64,000 nt of DNA from CBDIDH01 sp965277595 (GCA_965277595.1 CBDIDH010000002.1:1984001-2048000); one strand, 5' to 3'. Counted from the stretch's first letter, positions 1-9,881 are shown. The notes: a model not told the origin generated them from the sequence alone. Numbers and translations: made by a program.

Positions 1-15
1 CCGATAGTCTTTGAG

Positions 16-84
16 GACCAATAACCGATGACCGATGACCGAGAACTTTTGAATTTTCCCTTTGGTCATCGGTCCCTGGTCAAC
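16..84. repeat. Heptamer-built intergenic palindrome, copy A
   Basis: The left arm (16-46) is a run of heptamers close to GATGACC. The right arm (61-84) carries the reverse complement, GGTCATC-like units, around an AT-rich loop. Three further copies lie at 36789-36894, 45030-45091 and 48285-48352. This copy sits immediately upstream of pyrF and argues against starting pyrF inside it. Confidence 0.7.
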
Positions 85-118
85 AATTTCTGACCCGGCC
101 GGAACTCCCGAGGAGTTG

Positions 119-1066
119 ATGCGCATGCACTTCGCCGATCGCCTGTTTTCGGCCATCAAGTTGGTGGGAAACCCCGTCCTGGTCGGGATCGATCCAAGAG
201 CCGAGGACCTGCCGACGGGCTTCCTCGATCGCTTTCCCAACGATCGGGCGGGCGTTGCCGAGGCGTTTCGGGTTTTCGGGTGCGGAGTGATCGACGCCGT
301 GGCGGGCCTGGCTCCCGCCGTGAAGTTTCAGGCCGCCTTTTATGAGATGTACGGTCCCGAAGGCATGGCCGCGCTCGACGCATCTGCCCGCCAGGCCCGC
401 CGCCTCGGCCTGATCGTCATCATTGACGGCAAGCGGAACGATATCGGCTCGACCGCCGACGCTTACGCCCGCGCCTATCTAGGCAAGGTCCCGATCGGCG
501 ACCGTCTCGAACCCTGCTGGGAGGCCGACGCCCTGACCGTGAACCCCTATCTCGGCGGCGACGGAATCGCCCCCTTCGTCAAGGTCGCCGCCGCCGAGGA
601 CAACGGCCTCTTCGTCCTCGTCCGCACCAGCAATGCCTCGGCCGGCGATTTTCAGGATCTCAAGGCCGACGGCCTGCCCCTGTACCGACACGTTGCCAAC
701 CGCCTCGCCGCCTGGGCGGGCGACCACCGCGGCACGTCCGGTTATAGCCTCGTCGGGGCCGTCGTCGGTGCGACCTATCCGGAACAACTCGCCGAATTAC
801 GAGCGGCGCTGCCGGGTATCGTCTTCCTCGTCCCCGGTTACGGTGCTCAGGGAGGCGCCGCGGCCGATGTCGCCGCCGCGTTCGATTCCGACGGTCTCGG
901 CGCGATCGTGAACAGTTCGCGCGGCCTGACCTTCGCCTACAAACGTCCCGAATTCGCTCACCACGCCGCCGACGACTGGCAAGGAGCCATCCGCGCGGCC
1001 GTTCTGCAAATGGCCGACGACCTCGCCGCGCACACCGCTTCCAACCGCCTTCGATCCGGCTCGTGA
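119..1066 (+). CDS. pyrF: Orotidine 5'-phosphate decarboxylase (type 2)
   Basis: Decarboxylates OMP to UMP, the last step of de novo pyrimidine synthesis, in the cytoplasm. The active-site signature DGKRNDIGSTADAYA is present, preceded by VGIDPRAEDLP and followed by NPYLGGDGIAPF, VRTSN and the phosphate-binding VPGYGAQGG. The length (about 315 residues) fits the longer type 2 (PyrF/OMPdecase_2) group. The frame is open back to 62, but that part lies in a dispersed repeat, so ATG 119 (MRMHFADRL) is preferred; ATG 125 is also possible. It converges with the small gene at 1089-1334, with only 22 bases between them. Confidence 0.95.
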   Translation: MRMHFADRLFSAIKLVGNPVLVGIDPRAEDLPTGFLDRFPNDRAGVAEAFRVFGCGVIDAVAGLAPAVKFQAAFYEMYGPEGMAALDASARQARRLGLIVIIDGKRNDIGSTADAYARAYLGKVPIGDRLEPCWEADALTVNPYLGGDGIAPFVKVAAAEDNGLFVLVRTSNASAGDFQDLKADGLPLYRHVANRLAAWAGDHRGTSGYSLVGAVVGATYPEQLAELRAALPGIVFLVPGYGAQGGAAADVAAAFDSDGLGAIVNSSRGLTFAYKRPEFAHHAADDWQGAIRAAVLQMADDLAAHTASNRLRSGS

Positions 1067-1088
1067 TTGACCTGTTGTATCAGCCACG

Positions 1089-1334
1089 TCACATCTCGGG
1101 GAGCAAACCCCGGCGCGACGCCCGGACGACCGCGAAGGCTCCGGTGCTCAGCATCGTGAACGGCATGACGAGCATGAACAGGACGCTCCAGTTATAGCCG
1201 CTCGCGATCCCCTCGGCGTCGCTCGGTTGCGCGACGACCGCTTCCTTGCAGTTCGGGCAGGCCCGCGCCGGAGCCGTCGCCGCCAGCACGACCGCGAGGC
1301 CAAGCGCCACTGCCATCCCTCGACCTCGTCGCAT
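1089..1334 (-). CDS. Small secreted/membrane protein with CPNCKE motif
   Basis: An 81-residue protein. It has an N-terminal signal peptide (AVALGLAVVLAATAPARA), then CPNCKE directly at the predicted cleavage site, and one membrane segment (SVLFMLVMPFTMLSTGAFAVV) with a short basic tail. The CxxC pair could bind a metal or form a disulfide outside the membrane; this is inference only. AGGAG lies 5 bases before ATG 1334, which supports the start. No named family was recognised. The signal peptide, CxxC and membrane anchor would suit a small accessory protein for copper or heme, but no such gene touches it directly. Confidence 0.7.
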   Translation of the reverse strand: MRRGRGMAVALGLAVVLAATAPARACPNCKEAVVAQPSDAEGIASGYNWSVLFMLVMPFTMLSTGAFAVVRASRRGLLPEM

Positions 1335-1555
1335 CGTGGCTCCTCTTCAAAGTCGCCTGGCCCGAGAATCGGGCACTCTTTGTCTTACCCTCTTCGATCG
1401 TATCCATGTCTCGGCCCAAGGTCAATCGGCCCTGGCAACCGCGCGAAAACCCTTGCCCTTCCCTTCACGTCTCGACCGTTCGAAACCGTCCCGATCAAGC
1501 GCCAGAACGGGAACCTCGCCCCAAGTTTTTCGATGATCCTTCATGACCGGCAAGG

Positions 1556-1595
1556 ACAAGGAAAATGACCTGGGCACTCGCGAGAAACCCAGGTC
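1556..1595 (-). terminator. Rho-independent terminator of the antiporter gene
   Basis: An 8-bp perfect stem (1567-1574 with 1588-1595, GACCTGGG/CCCAGGTC) lies 9 bases past the antiporter stop codon. On the minus strand it is followed by ATTTTCC. Confidence 0.6.
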
Positions 1596-1604
1596 GTCCC
1601 TGAT

Positions 1605-3071
1605 TCAGCCGAGAAAGATCAACGTCACCAGGCCGAAAAGCGGGACCAGAATCAAGGCGCTGTAAACAATGTAACCGAAAAAGCTGGGCATCTTCACGCC
1701 GTACTGCTCGGCGATGAGCTTGACCATCAGGTTCGGAGCGTTGCCGATATAGGTGTTCGCCCCCATGAAGACCGCCCCCAGCGAGATCGCAATCAGCAGG
1801 TCCTGGCGGACCGACCCGACACCCAGCGGCACGAGAACGGACCCATCGGGAGCGGGAAGCGACTTGGCGGTTTCCAGAAAGACAAGGTACGTCGGTGCGT
1901 TGTCCAGAACGCTCGAAAGCGCTCCGGTCGTCCAGAAGAAATGCGCCGGGGTTGTCAGGCCGAGCGAGGCACCGCGGGCGCCGAGGATCTCGATCGGAAC
2001 CTGCATCGTGAGAAAGATCCCCAGAAAGAGGCAGGCAACCTCGATGACCGCCGCGTTGGAGTAATCCGTTTCCTTGCGAAGGCCGCGCGGGGTCGTCAAG
2101 AGCGAGGCGATGGTCAGGCCAATCATCACCGCCTCGCGGACAAAGTCCGCGACGACGATCTCGGTTCCCACGAGCGGCCGGCCGGGGACGATCACGGCCA
2201 CGGCCAGAATCACGCCGAGCAGCCAGAGGACATTCAAGGTGCCGCGAACCTTAAGCGGCGTGGCCTCTCGGACGTCGTCGGCAAGCGCCTTCGCGGTCTC
2301 GCGGCGGTAGGCCAGGGTGTCCCAGATGTAATAAATCGCGAGCAGACTCACGACACAGAAAAGCCAGGGAAGAATAAGCCGGAGCGTCCAGAGAAAGGGG
2401 ACGCCCTGAAGATAGCCAAGAAAGAGCGGCGGATCGCCCGTCGGCAGCAGGCAACCCCCCACGTTGGAAACGAGGAAGATGAAGAAGACCACTGTGTGGC
2501 GAACGTGCGTCCGCTCTCGGTTCGCGGCAAGCAGCGGCCGGATCAAGACCATCGACGCGCCCGTCGTGCCGATCAGGCTCGCCAGCAGAGCCCCCACGGC
2601 CAGGATCGCCATGTTGACCGACGGCAAGGCCCTGAGATCGCCCTTGAGTTGTAGGCCCCCCGAGATCACGAAGAGGCTGGCGACAAGCACGATGAACGGA
2701 ATGTAATCGCGGAGAATCGCATGTTCAAGAACCGAGGCGACCGTTGGCCAGCCCGCGACCACGCCATGAATTCCGTAGCCTCTGGTCGCGTAATGGCCGA
2801 GAACAAGTCCGCCGAGCCCCAGGCCGACCGCCAGCTTGACCCAGTTCCGCTCCCACCAGTGATGAGCCACCGGCACGAGCGGCATGACCGCGACCGCCAG
2901 CAAGAGCGCCGCGAAGGGGGAGACCCAGCCCAGACCTGGAATGGGATGCCCATGCGATGCGCCGACTTCCGCCGCGATACACGGGCTTCCGCACAGGAAA
3001 CCCAGGAACAAAACCACGGCCACGAAAAAAATCAAGCCCGCCCGACGGCCCGCGCGTTTCTCGCGGGCCAT
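1605..3071 (-). CDS. Sodium:proton antiporter of the CitMHS_2 type
   Basis: A polytopic membrane protein of about 488 residues, similar to the putative citrate transport / sodium:proton antiporter family (ion-transporter superfamily). Around 12 hydrophobic segments are visible. The family signatures SLIGTTGASMVLIRP in the first half and GALSSVLDNAPTYLVFLE in the second mark the two inverted halves; the C-terminal MGANTYIGNAPNLMVK is also typical. The frame is open to 3398, but the added part is basic and unlike the family. ATG 3071 is therefore chosen, just before a signal-like hydrophobic segment ending in CIAAEVG. The leader contains an 11-bp inverted repeat (3103-3142). The substrate cannot be told from sequence; Na+/H+ exchange is the usual assignment. 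Confidence 0.88.
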   Translation of the reverse strand: MAREKRAGRRAGLIFFVAVVLFLGFLCGSPCIAAEVGASHGHPIPGLGWVSPFAALLLAVAVMPLVPVAHHWWERNWVKLAVGLGLGGLVLGHYATRGYGIHGVVAGWPTVASVLEHAILRDYIPFIVLVASLFVISGGLQLKGDLRALPSVNMAILAVGALLASLIGTTGASMVLIRPLLAANRERTHVRHTVVFFIFLVSNVGGCLLPTGDPPLFLGYLQGVPFLWTLRLILPWLFCVVSLLAIYYIWDTLAYRRETAKALADDVREATPLKVRGTLNVLWLLGVILAVAVIVPGRPLVGTEIVVADFVREAVMIGLTIASLLTTPRGLRKETDYSNAAVIEVACLFLGIFLTMQVPIEILGARGASLGLTTPAHFFWTTGALSSVLDNAPTYLVFLETAKSLPAPDGSVLVPLGVGSVRQDLLIAISLGAVFMGANTYIGNAPNLMVKLIAEQYGVKMPSFFGYIVYSALILVPLFGLVTLIFLG

Positions 3072-3102
3072 CGGCGCGGGCGGCGTTGGCGATTGAAAGA
3101 GA

Positions 3103-3142
3103 GGGCGAGCGGGAGGGGTCGTGCGAGGCAACCCGCTCGCCC
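3103..3142 (-). promoter_or_regulatory. Long hairpin in the leader of the antiporter gene
   Basis: An 11-bp perfect inverted repeat (3103-3113 with 3132-3142, arms GGGCGAGCGGG/CCCGCTCGCCC) with an 18-base loop lies 32 bases upstream of the antiporter start. No T-tract follows on the minus strand, so it looks like an mRNA leader structure and not a terminator. Confidence 0.5.
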
Positions 3143-3662
3143 TTTGGCGGTAAGCCGCATAAGCAAGATGCCGTTGCGACCGTCGCCGGTAGGGAGGCTC
3201 GGAAGTGCCCCCGACGCCAAACGCCGGAAGGCACGAATATGTCTTCAAAAGAGAGTAGAAACTCTTGAAAGTCATGTCTTTGTTTTCTTGGCCACGCCTG
3301 GATAAAAAGCAAAGAGAGTGCCATTGGCGACGCCGCGAAAAAAATCGACAAACCGTGGTGTCGCCGGGTCCGGAACTTTCAGCGTAAATGGTTGCCAAGT
3401 TTCACCTTGGGAAAAAGTGGAAAGAGATCAACTCCCGTGTCGTCTGGTCCGCGAGCGAGCCTCTGGCTTTCGGGAACCGTTCAAGAATCGGGCACACCCG
3501 GCTTATGGATCGGGCAGGGGGGTGTCACAGAGTGCCTCATGGTGTTTCCGAGATGACTTCGCGGGCGATCCTCAGCAAAGGCCGTCATGGTGATCGCTGG
3601 AAAAAGGCCCATCAAGGTCTTCGACACCCTGGCCCGATCCTTGACCTCTACGCGGGCTGGAA
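3143..3662. other. Intergenic stretch without a recognised gene
   Basis: Upstream region of the antiporter gene and downstream flank of amt. Open frames here are short, basic and resemble no family. A promoter for the antiporter is presumably in 3150-3390, but no convincing -35/-10 pair was found. Confidence 0.4.
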
Positions 3663-3707
3663 ACGCGAAAAAGCGGCCCCGCCGGTCAAGGTCCGGGTCG
3701 GGGCCGC
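3663..3707 (-). terminator. Rho-independent terminator downstream of amt
   Basis: A 9-bp perfect stem (3673-3681 with 3699-3707, GCGGCCCCG/CGGGGCCGC). On the minus strand it is followed directly by TTTTTCGCGTTT, which fits termination of the amt transcript. Confidence 0.7.
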
Positions 3708-3734
3708 CTGCTTGCTCCGCGTGGGAAAAGAGAT

Positions 3735-3772
3735 GACCTCGCCGCGCGACCCGAGAGTCTCGCGGCGAGGTC
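3735..3772. repeat. 12-bp inverted repeat between amt and its terminator
   Basis: GACCTCGCCGCG (3735-3746) pairs perfectly with CGCGGCGAGGTC (3761-3772). It lies 30 bases past the amt stop and may be a second 3' hairpin that protects or terminates the message. Confidence 0.5.
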
Positions 3773-3801
3773 GATCGAGTCTCATCCCTTCGACGCAGCG
3801 A

Positions 3802-5598
3802 TCAATTCCGGCCGGCGGTCACGCCCTCGTCGGGGACGCCGATCTTCGTCGGAACGCCGGGGCCGTAGGTCGAGAGGTGTTCCTGGCCGGCCGTCTGAAC
3901 GGCGACCGAGTCCTCGTTGACGTAGCCCTGAACGCCCATCTCGGGGATGTCGAGGCCGTAGATCTCGACCCGGGCCGAGGTCCGGTTGCCGATCGTCTTC
4001 TCGATGATCATGAACGAGACCCAGGCGGCCGGAGCCACCCAGATGATGTTGGCGAGAACACCGATCGCCTCGGCGGCGAGCTGACCCATGCCGCCGCCGT
4101 AGAAGAGGCCCGTCGGGGCGAGGTTCGCCACGCCGTTCCAGCCGGCGCCGTATTCGCCCGTGGCGAAGAGGCCGATCGAGAGGCAGCCCCAGGCGCCATT
4201 GACGCCGTGGACGCTGACGGCGCCGACCGGGTCGTCAACCTTGAGGAACCGCTCGACGAAGAGAACGCTCCAGATCACCAGTACGCCCGCGATGGCACCG
4301 ATGACCACGGCGCCGACCGGGTTGACGAAGGCACAGGGGGCCGTGATCGCCACCGCGCCGGCGAGCAGGCCGTTGCAACCCATCGTCGGGTCGGGCTTGC
4401 CGAAGACGGCCCACATGTAAAGGACCGACGCGAGACAGCCCGAGGCGGTCGCCAGCATCGTGCAGACGGCAATCGAGCTGATCCGCACGTCCGTCGCGGC
4501 GAGCGTGCTACCAGGGTTGAACCCGAACCAGCCGAAGGCCAGGATCAGCGTGCCGAGAACGACCTGAACCACGTTGTGACAGGGGATCGCGTTGGCCGAC
4601 CCGTCCTTGTTGAACTTGCCGATTCGAGGGCCGATGATCATGGCCCCGATCAGGGCGGTCACGCCGCCGGTCATGTGCACGACGCTCGATCCGGCGAAGT
4701 CAACGTGACCGTTGCCCAGGCCGAAGTTCGCGCCGAGGTCGGCGAGCCAGCCGCCGCCCCAGACCCAGCACCCGTAGACCGGATAAATGAACATCGAGAG
4801 AAAGAACCCGTAGACCATGAACGCCGAGAACTTCCAGCGCTCGGCCATGGCCCCGGTCGGGATCGTCGCGGTGGTGTCCATGAACACCATCTGGAACAGG
4901 AAGAGCGTCAGGACGGTCGAATCCGTCGCCGCGCCGGTGAGGAAGAACCCCTTGTAACCAAGCAGGTCGAACGGCTTGCCGCCGATGTTGATCGACCACA
5001 TCTTGTCGAGGATGTTCGGCCCGTCCCAGGCGACCACGCCGCCCCAGCCGCCGGCCATCAGCGCGAACCCGCAGATCCAGAAGCCAAGCATGCCGACGGC
5101 ATAAACGACGAAGTTCATCCCCATCGTATGGCCGACGTTCTTGGCGCGGGTCAGTCCGGTCTCAACCAGCGCGAATCCGGCCTGCATGAACATGACCAGG
5201 AAGCCGCAGATCAAGGTCCAGAAGATGTTGATCGCCAGCTTGAGGTGCTTGACGTCTCTGGCGAGCGTCTCGGTGTTGATCTTGTCGCCATCCTTGGTCA
5301 GAGCCGCGGTCGTGCTCGCCCCGACATAACCGGCGCCACTGAGGTCGGGACCAGTCGGAGAGACAGCCGGATCGGGCGCGGGGGCCGGAGCGGGGGCCGC
5401 GGCGGCTGGGGCTGGAGCGGCGGCCGTGGCCGCGGGGGCGGGAGCCGGAGCCGGTTCGGCGGCCGGCACGGGGGCGGTGGTCTTGTTCCCGGGTTCCTTT
5501 TCCTGAGCGAGGACCGGCACGGCCAGCACACCGAAGAGGATGGCCAGGCCCGTCGCGGTTCGCCACGACCCCCACCACGCGCTGCGTTGACGTCTCAT
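3802..5598 (-). CDS. amt: Ammonium transporter (Amt/MEP/Rh family)
   Basis: Imports ammonium through the inner membrane. A signal peptide (to about VLAQEKEP) precedes a 40-residue Ala/Pro linker and then the Amt core of 11 membrane segments. Family signatures include GFALVETGLTRAKNV, FQMVFMDTTATIPTGA, the Amt signature DFAGSSVVHMTGG and LAFGWFGFNPGST; pore histidines are likely in VHMTGG and the later GVNGAWG region. At about 598 residues it is long for the family because of the N-terminal linker. ATG 5598 is chosen because GGGAG lies 6 bases upstream; the frame remains open to 5673. No glnK (PII) gene is adjacent, which is unusual for amt. Confidence 0.95.
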   Translation of the reverse strand: MRRQRSAWWGSWRTATGLAILFGVLAVPVLAQEKEPGNKTTAPVPAAEPAPAPAPAATAAAPAPAAAAPAPAPAPDPAVSPTGPDLSGAGYVGASTTAALTKDGDKINTETLARDVKHLKLAINIFWTLICGFLVMFMQAGFALVETGLTRAKNVGHTMGMNFVVYAVGMLGFWICGFALMAGGWGGVVAWDGPNILDKMWSINIGGKPFDLLGYKGFFLTGAATDSTVLTLFLFQMVFMDTTATIPTGAMAERWKFSAFMVYGFFLSMFIYPVYGCWVWGGGWLADLGANFGLGNGHVDFAGSSVVHMTGGVTALIGAMIIGPRIGKFNKDGSANAIPCHNVVQVVLGTLILAFGWFGFNPGSTLAATDVRISSIAVCTMLATASGCLASVLYMWAVFGKPDPTMGCNGLLAGAVAITAPCAFVNPVGAVVIGAIAGVLVIWSVLFVERFLKVDDPVGAVSVHGVNGAWGCLSIGLFATGEYGAGWNGVANLAPTGLFYGGGMGQLAAEAIGVLANIIWVAPAAWVSFMIIEKTIGNRTSARVEIYGLDIPEMGVQGYVNEDSVAVQTAGQEHLSTYGPGVPTKIGVPDEGVTAGRN

Positions 5599-6335
5599 AC
5601 GTGACTCCCGATCCCTTTTGATGTTGAACAACGACGTCGGCCACATTCCGGGTCGTAACCCCGCGGAAATCAACCCCCTTGGCAGGGTCGATCATGAACA
5701 CTCGATGCAACGAACGGAAGTTCCAGACTCACCCCGATGCGGTGCAACCCTGGCCCTGGCCCACCGCCTTGACTCGGCCGGATAAGGCGTATCAAGGGCG
5801 ATCGGCACCAGCGTGGTGCCCGCGTTCAATCGTGATCCGACAAGGACCTTGCGGGAAGGATTGACAGGCGAACTGACTGGACGCCTCCTCGTTACCCGCG
5901 TACCCCTTAGGAAAAAATCATGCCATCGCCGGGCGGCATCACGATTCGAGACCTATTTTGCGCCGTAAGTATTGATCCCGTGAGCGGATGCAAATCAGAA
6001 ACGACACTTCGCCGTCGAACCGCCAAGATTTTTGGTGCCCTCGTATTGGGCGTCATTGCAATGTTATTGAGCGATAGCCTGTCTTGTGAGCTTCGCCGCC
6101 GTCCTGTTGTTTGTAGGGTCTTGCGAGGTGAGCATTCGTGAATATCGATGGGATTTTGGCGTTCAACGCACGCGGCACGCGATGTCCTAATCCGGCGAAC
6201 GGACTGACGATGACTTCCCTGGGGGAAGCATGAACGGCGGAGCCAGGATTGTCGGAATGAAATCGGATCTGAACCCGGATTGGCCGATTTTCGACGGCCT
6301 GACCACGATCTGGGCCGGCAAGGGATGAGGCCCGA
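5599..6335. other. Long intergenic region between amt and the oxidase operon
   Basis: About 740 bases, lower in GC than the flanks. A GG-rich stretch followed by TTGCA upstream of amt recalls a sigma-54 element, but the GG-to-GC spacing is one base short. The only candidate gene is the weak 73-codon frame at 5920-6141. Nothing else was recognised. Confidence 0.4.
5920..6141 (+). CDS. Possible small membrane protein (doubtful)
   Basis: A 73-codon frame in an otherwise empty region. TTAGGA lies about 8 bases before the ATG and one hydrophobic segment (IFGALVLGVIAMLLSDSL) is predicted near the middle. No family is recognised and base composition differs from neighbouring genes. It may be a chance frame. 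Confidence 0.22.
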   Translation: MPSPGGITIRDLFCAVSIDPVSGCKSETTLRRRTAKIFGALVLGVIAMLLSDSLSCELRRRPVVCRVLRGEHS

Positions 6336-7451
6336 TCAAGGGGATGGGAATGCTGAAGCGACGGGCAGTTGGTAGAGCATCACGTAGATGATGACGCCGG
6401 TCACCGAGACGTACATCCAGATCGGAAAGGTGACGCGGGCGATCCGGGCATGAAGGAGAAATCGGCGCCTGAGGGCTCGGGTCAGAGTCAGGGTCACCAG
6501 CGGGACCACGCCGAAGGTCGCCAGCAAGGTGTGTGAGAGAAGGATCGTGAAATAGATAAGGCGGAGAGGTCCGGTCCCCCGATAGGGGACGCTTCCCACC
6601 TGAAAATGGTAAATCAGGTAACAGGCGAGGAAGAGGGCAGAGACGGTCACGCAGGAAATCATCGTCAGGGCGTGACCCCGGACGTTTCCCGAGCGGATCA
6701 AGGTCCAGCCGAGCGCCAGCAGCAGGGCGCACGAGCCGTTGAGCGTCGCATTGACGGCCGGAAGGTGGCGGACCCAGCTGGGAACGGCCGGCCCCGCGCG
6801 GGCTCGGGCAGACGAGACAAGATCGGTCAGGGCCTTCGGATCGGTCGAGTCAAAGTAGCCGACGACCCGACCGTGATCGACGAGGGCGAGGCGGTCGCTA
6901 TGCGTGAAGGCTTCGGCGCCGCCTTGCTGGTCGGCCTCGGTCGTGGCCTGAAGGCCGACCTTGAATCGGTCGGTGATCAGCGAGACGACCTCGGCCTTCG
7001 GGCCGGTCAGGAACCACCAGCGGGCCGGGTCGGCGTTGAATCGGCGGGCGTACTCGGCGAGGACGGCCGGTGTGTCGCGGTCGGGGTCGACGGTCAGGCT
7101 CACGAGCTGAACGTCCGACCCGGCGAGACGACCTTGCAGGCCCTTCATGACGCTGCTGATCCGCGGGCAAGAGAGCGGACAGTGCGTGAAGATGAACGAG
7201 ACGACAGAGACCCGTTTCGCCAGATCAGCGTCAGTGATTCCACGTCCCGAACGCTCGACGAGGCGAAAGGTTCCCAGCGGGAACCCCTCGCCCAGGTCTT
7301 GCCCGGCCCGCGCCGGGGTCGAGACAGGCCAGAAAGCCACCGCGAGGCAGACAAGGAGCGACGCGAGGACGGTTCCGGCGACGATCAGGATACCGAGACG
7401 ATAACCGGCTCGGTCCGCCGCCGGAGTCAGAGGAGTTCCCGGCAGGTTCAC
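6336..7451 (-). CDS. SCO1/SenC copper chaperone fused to DUF420 membrane domain
   Basis: The N-terminal half is a membrane-anchored SCO1/SenC thioredoxin-fold domain. It has a TM at about 18-42, the Cu-binding CPLSC at 91-95 and the partner histidine in AFTHSD (184). SCO proteins deliver copper to the CuA site of oxidase subunit II. The C-terminal half (about 229-367) has four membrane segments matching DUF420, a family often linked to oxidase assembly. ATG 7451 overlaps the stop of the subunit IV gene (ATGA), so the two are translationally coupled. As the last gene of the oxidase operon, it fits assembly of this same enzyme. Both domains are usually separate genes; here they form one 371-residue protein. 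Confidence 0.9.
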   Translation of the reverse strand: MNLPGTPLTPAADRAGYRLGILIVAGTVLASLLVCLAVAFWPVSTPARAGQDLGEGFPLGTFRLVERSGRGITDADLAKRVSVVSFIFTHCPLSCPRISSVMKGLQGRLAGSDVQLVSLTVDPDRDTPAVLAEYARRFNADPARWWFLTGPKAEVVSLITDRFKVGLQATTEADQQGGAEAFTHSDRLALVDHGRVVGYFDSTDPKALTDLVSSARARAGPAVPSWVRHLPAVNATLNGSCALLLALGWTLIRSGNVRGHALTMISCVTVSALFLACYLIYHFQVGSVPYRGTGPLRLIYFTILLSHTLLATFGVVPLVTLTLTRALRRRFLLHARIARVTFPIWMYVSVTGVIIYVMLYQLPVASAFPSP

Positions 7452-7831
7452 GAGAGGCCCGGGTCAAGCGGGGCGGAGAGGGTGGCCGTCGGATCGTCCT
7501 CGGCCGACCGATTGTCTTCGCCCGGCTGCATCCCGATATCGGGCGTGAGCGCGAAGATGAAGACCGCGGCGAGGATCGCGGCGGGAACGAGCATGTAATA
7601 GACCCATTTCCCCTCAAACTTCAGGTGCATGAAGTACCAGCCGACCATCGATGCCTTGATGACCGCCCAGAACATCAGGCCCACGACCAGGGGCGCGAAC
7701 GAGTCCTTGAACATCCTCGCGTAGAAATATTCGACCGCCGTGAAGAAGGCCAGCGCCAGGAAGACCTTGATGTACGGCGCGTGCGACTCGACGTGCATCT
7801 CCTGGGCGTGCGTCAGGTTGGTCTCGGCCAT
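7448..7831 (-). CDS. Cytochrome c oxidase subunit IV family protein
   Basis: A small subunit (about 127 residues) of the heme-copper oxidase with three hydrophobic segments (VFLALAFFTAVEYFY, LVVGLMFWAVIKASMVGWYFMHLKFEGK, YYMLVPAAILAAVFIFAL). The MHLKFEGKW loop is typical of the COX IV prokaryotic (CyoD/CtaF-like) family. ATG 7831 is chosen because GAAGGAA lies about 10 bases upstream; the frame is open to 7879. The acidic C-terminus is of unknown role. It sits between subunit III and the SCO1-DUF420 gene. Confidence 0.88.
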   Translation of the reverse strand: MAETNLTHAQEMHVESHAPYIKVFLALAFFTAVEYFYARMFKDSFAPLVVGLMFWAVIKASMVGWYFMHLKFEGKWVYYMLVPAAILAAVFIFALTPDIGMQPGEDNRSAEDDPTATLSAPLDPGLS

Positions 7832-7880
7832 CGACGATATTCCTTCCCGGTGGGCTCGGATCGATTCGACTCGGTTCAAA

Positions 7881-8852
<972 letters not shown>

Positions 8853-8936
8853 CTCGGTTCGGATCGAATCGGGGTCGAAGGCGGCGGGGCGATATCCGCC
8901 GGGTCAATCCGTCAACAAATCAGTCAAAGAAAAGTT

Positions 8937-9881
8937 TCACGCCGGCAAGGGGTTCAGGAGCAAGAGGGCGAGGATCGCCGGCAGATAGAGGAACGAGGCT
9001 CGCAGCAGGCGCCTGGCGGTCTGGTCGGAGACATCGGACCAGAACCGGACCGAGGTTGCCAGGTAAAAGAGGCCCAGCGCCAAGGCTCCGGCGAAGTAAT
9101 AGCCCCCGGCAAGGCCGACCGCCGCGGGCAAGAGACCGGCGGGCACGAGCGCCAGCGCGTAAAAGGCCGCCTGCCTGCCGGTCATGGCGCCGGTGGGATC
9201 AACCGCGGGGAGCATCTTGTGACCCCCCCGGGCATAGTCGTCGCGGTAGATCCAGGCAATCGCCAGGAAGTGCGGGAACTGCCAGAGGAAGACGATGAGA
9301 AAGAGCGCCAGGGCCTCGACGCCGAGCCTGCCCGTCGCCGCCGCCCAGCCGATGACCGGAGGCAAGGCCCCCGGGATCGCGCCGATGGCCGTGTTCAGGG
9401 TCGTGATCGGCTTGAGCGGCGTGTAGACGAAGACGTAGAGGACCAGGGTCATCAGCGCGACGGCCGCCGCGGTCATGTTCGCGGCGAGGGCGAGGGTGAG
9501 CAGGCCGACCCCGGAAAGAACCCCCCCGAAGACGCCGGCCTCGGTCGGGCTGACCCGGCCGGTCGGCAGGGGACGACCCGCCGTGCGCCGCATCAGGCGA
9601 TCGCGCGACCGTTCGAGAAGCTGGTTCCAGGCACTGGCGCCGCCGGCGACAAGGCCGGTCCCGATCAGGGTGAGCGCGAAGGTCGACGGGTTCGAGGCTC
9701 CTCTCGCGCCCAGGAAGAAGCCGGTGGCGACGGTCACGAGGACCATGATGGCGATCCGGGGTTTGGTCAAGGCCACGAACGCAGCGAGCTTGCCGCTGGC
9801 AACGGCCAGGGCGGTCTCGGCGGCGGATGCGGAGTCGGGCCGGACGGGGACCGAAGGCCCGAAGGGGACCGCCGTCTTCAC
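8937..9881 (-). CDS. ctaB: Protoheme IX farnesyltransferase (heme O synthase)
   Basis: Converts heme B to heme O by farnesylation in the membrane, the first step to heme A for this oxidase. The UbiA-type prenyltransferase signature NQLLERSRDRLMRRTAGRPL contains the N-x3-D and R-T-x-x-R-P-L residues for diphosphate/Mg binding; the second polar loop YRDDYARGGHKMLP is also present. Nine or so membrane segments are visible in 314 residues. It overlaps the stop of ctaA by ATGA (9878-9881), so the two heme-modifying enzymes are co-translated. Confidence 0.96.
   Translation of the reverse strand: MKTAVPFGPSVPVRPDSASAAETALAVASGKLAAFVALTKPRIAIMVLVTVATGFFLGARGASNPSTFALTLIGTGLVAGGASAWNQLLERSRDRLMRRTAGRPLPTGRVSPTEAGVFGGVLSGVGLLTLALAANMTAAAVALMTLVLYVFVYTPLKPITTLNTAIGAIPGALPPVIGWAAATGRLGVEALALFLIVFLWQFPHFLAIAWIYRDDYARGGHKMLPAVDPTGAMTGRQAAFYALALVPAGLLPAAVGLAGGYYFAGALALGLFYLATSVRFWSDVSDQTARRLLRASFLYLPAILALLLLNPLPA

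Noticed and set aside
3388..5604. 738-codon plus-strand frame opposite amt
   Set aside because: It is the antisense shadow of the ammonium transporter gene; composition is Asp/Arg/Gly-rich with no family. The same applies to long antisense frames over the oxidase and ATP synthase operons (8409-10124, 12456-14186, 18297-20039, 21037-22977).
5599..5780. Sigma-54-like element upstream of amt
   Set aside because: A GG-rich run followed by TTGCA is present, but the GG-to-GC distance is one base short of the required spacing.
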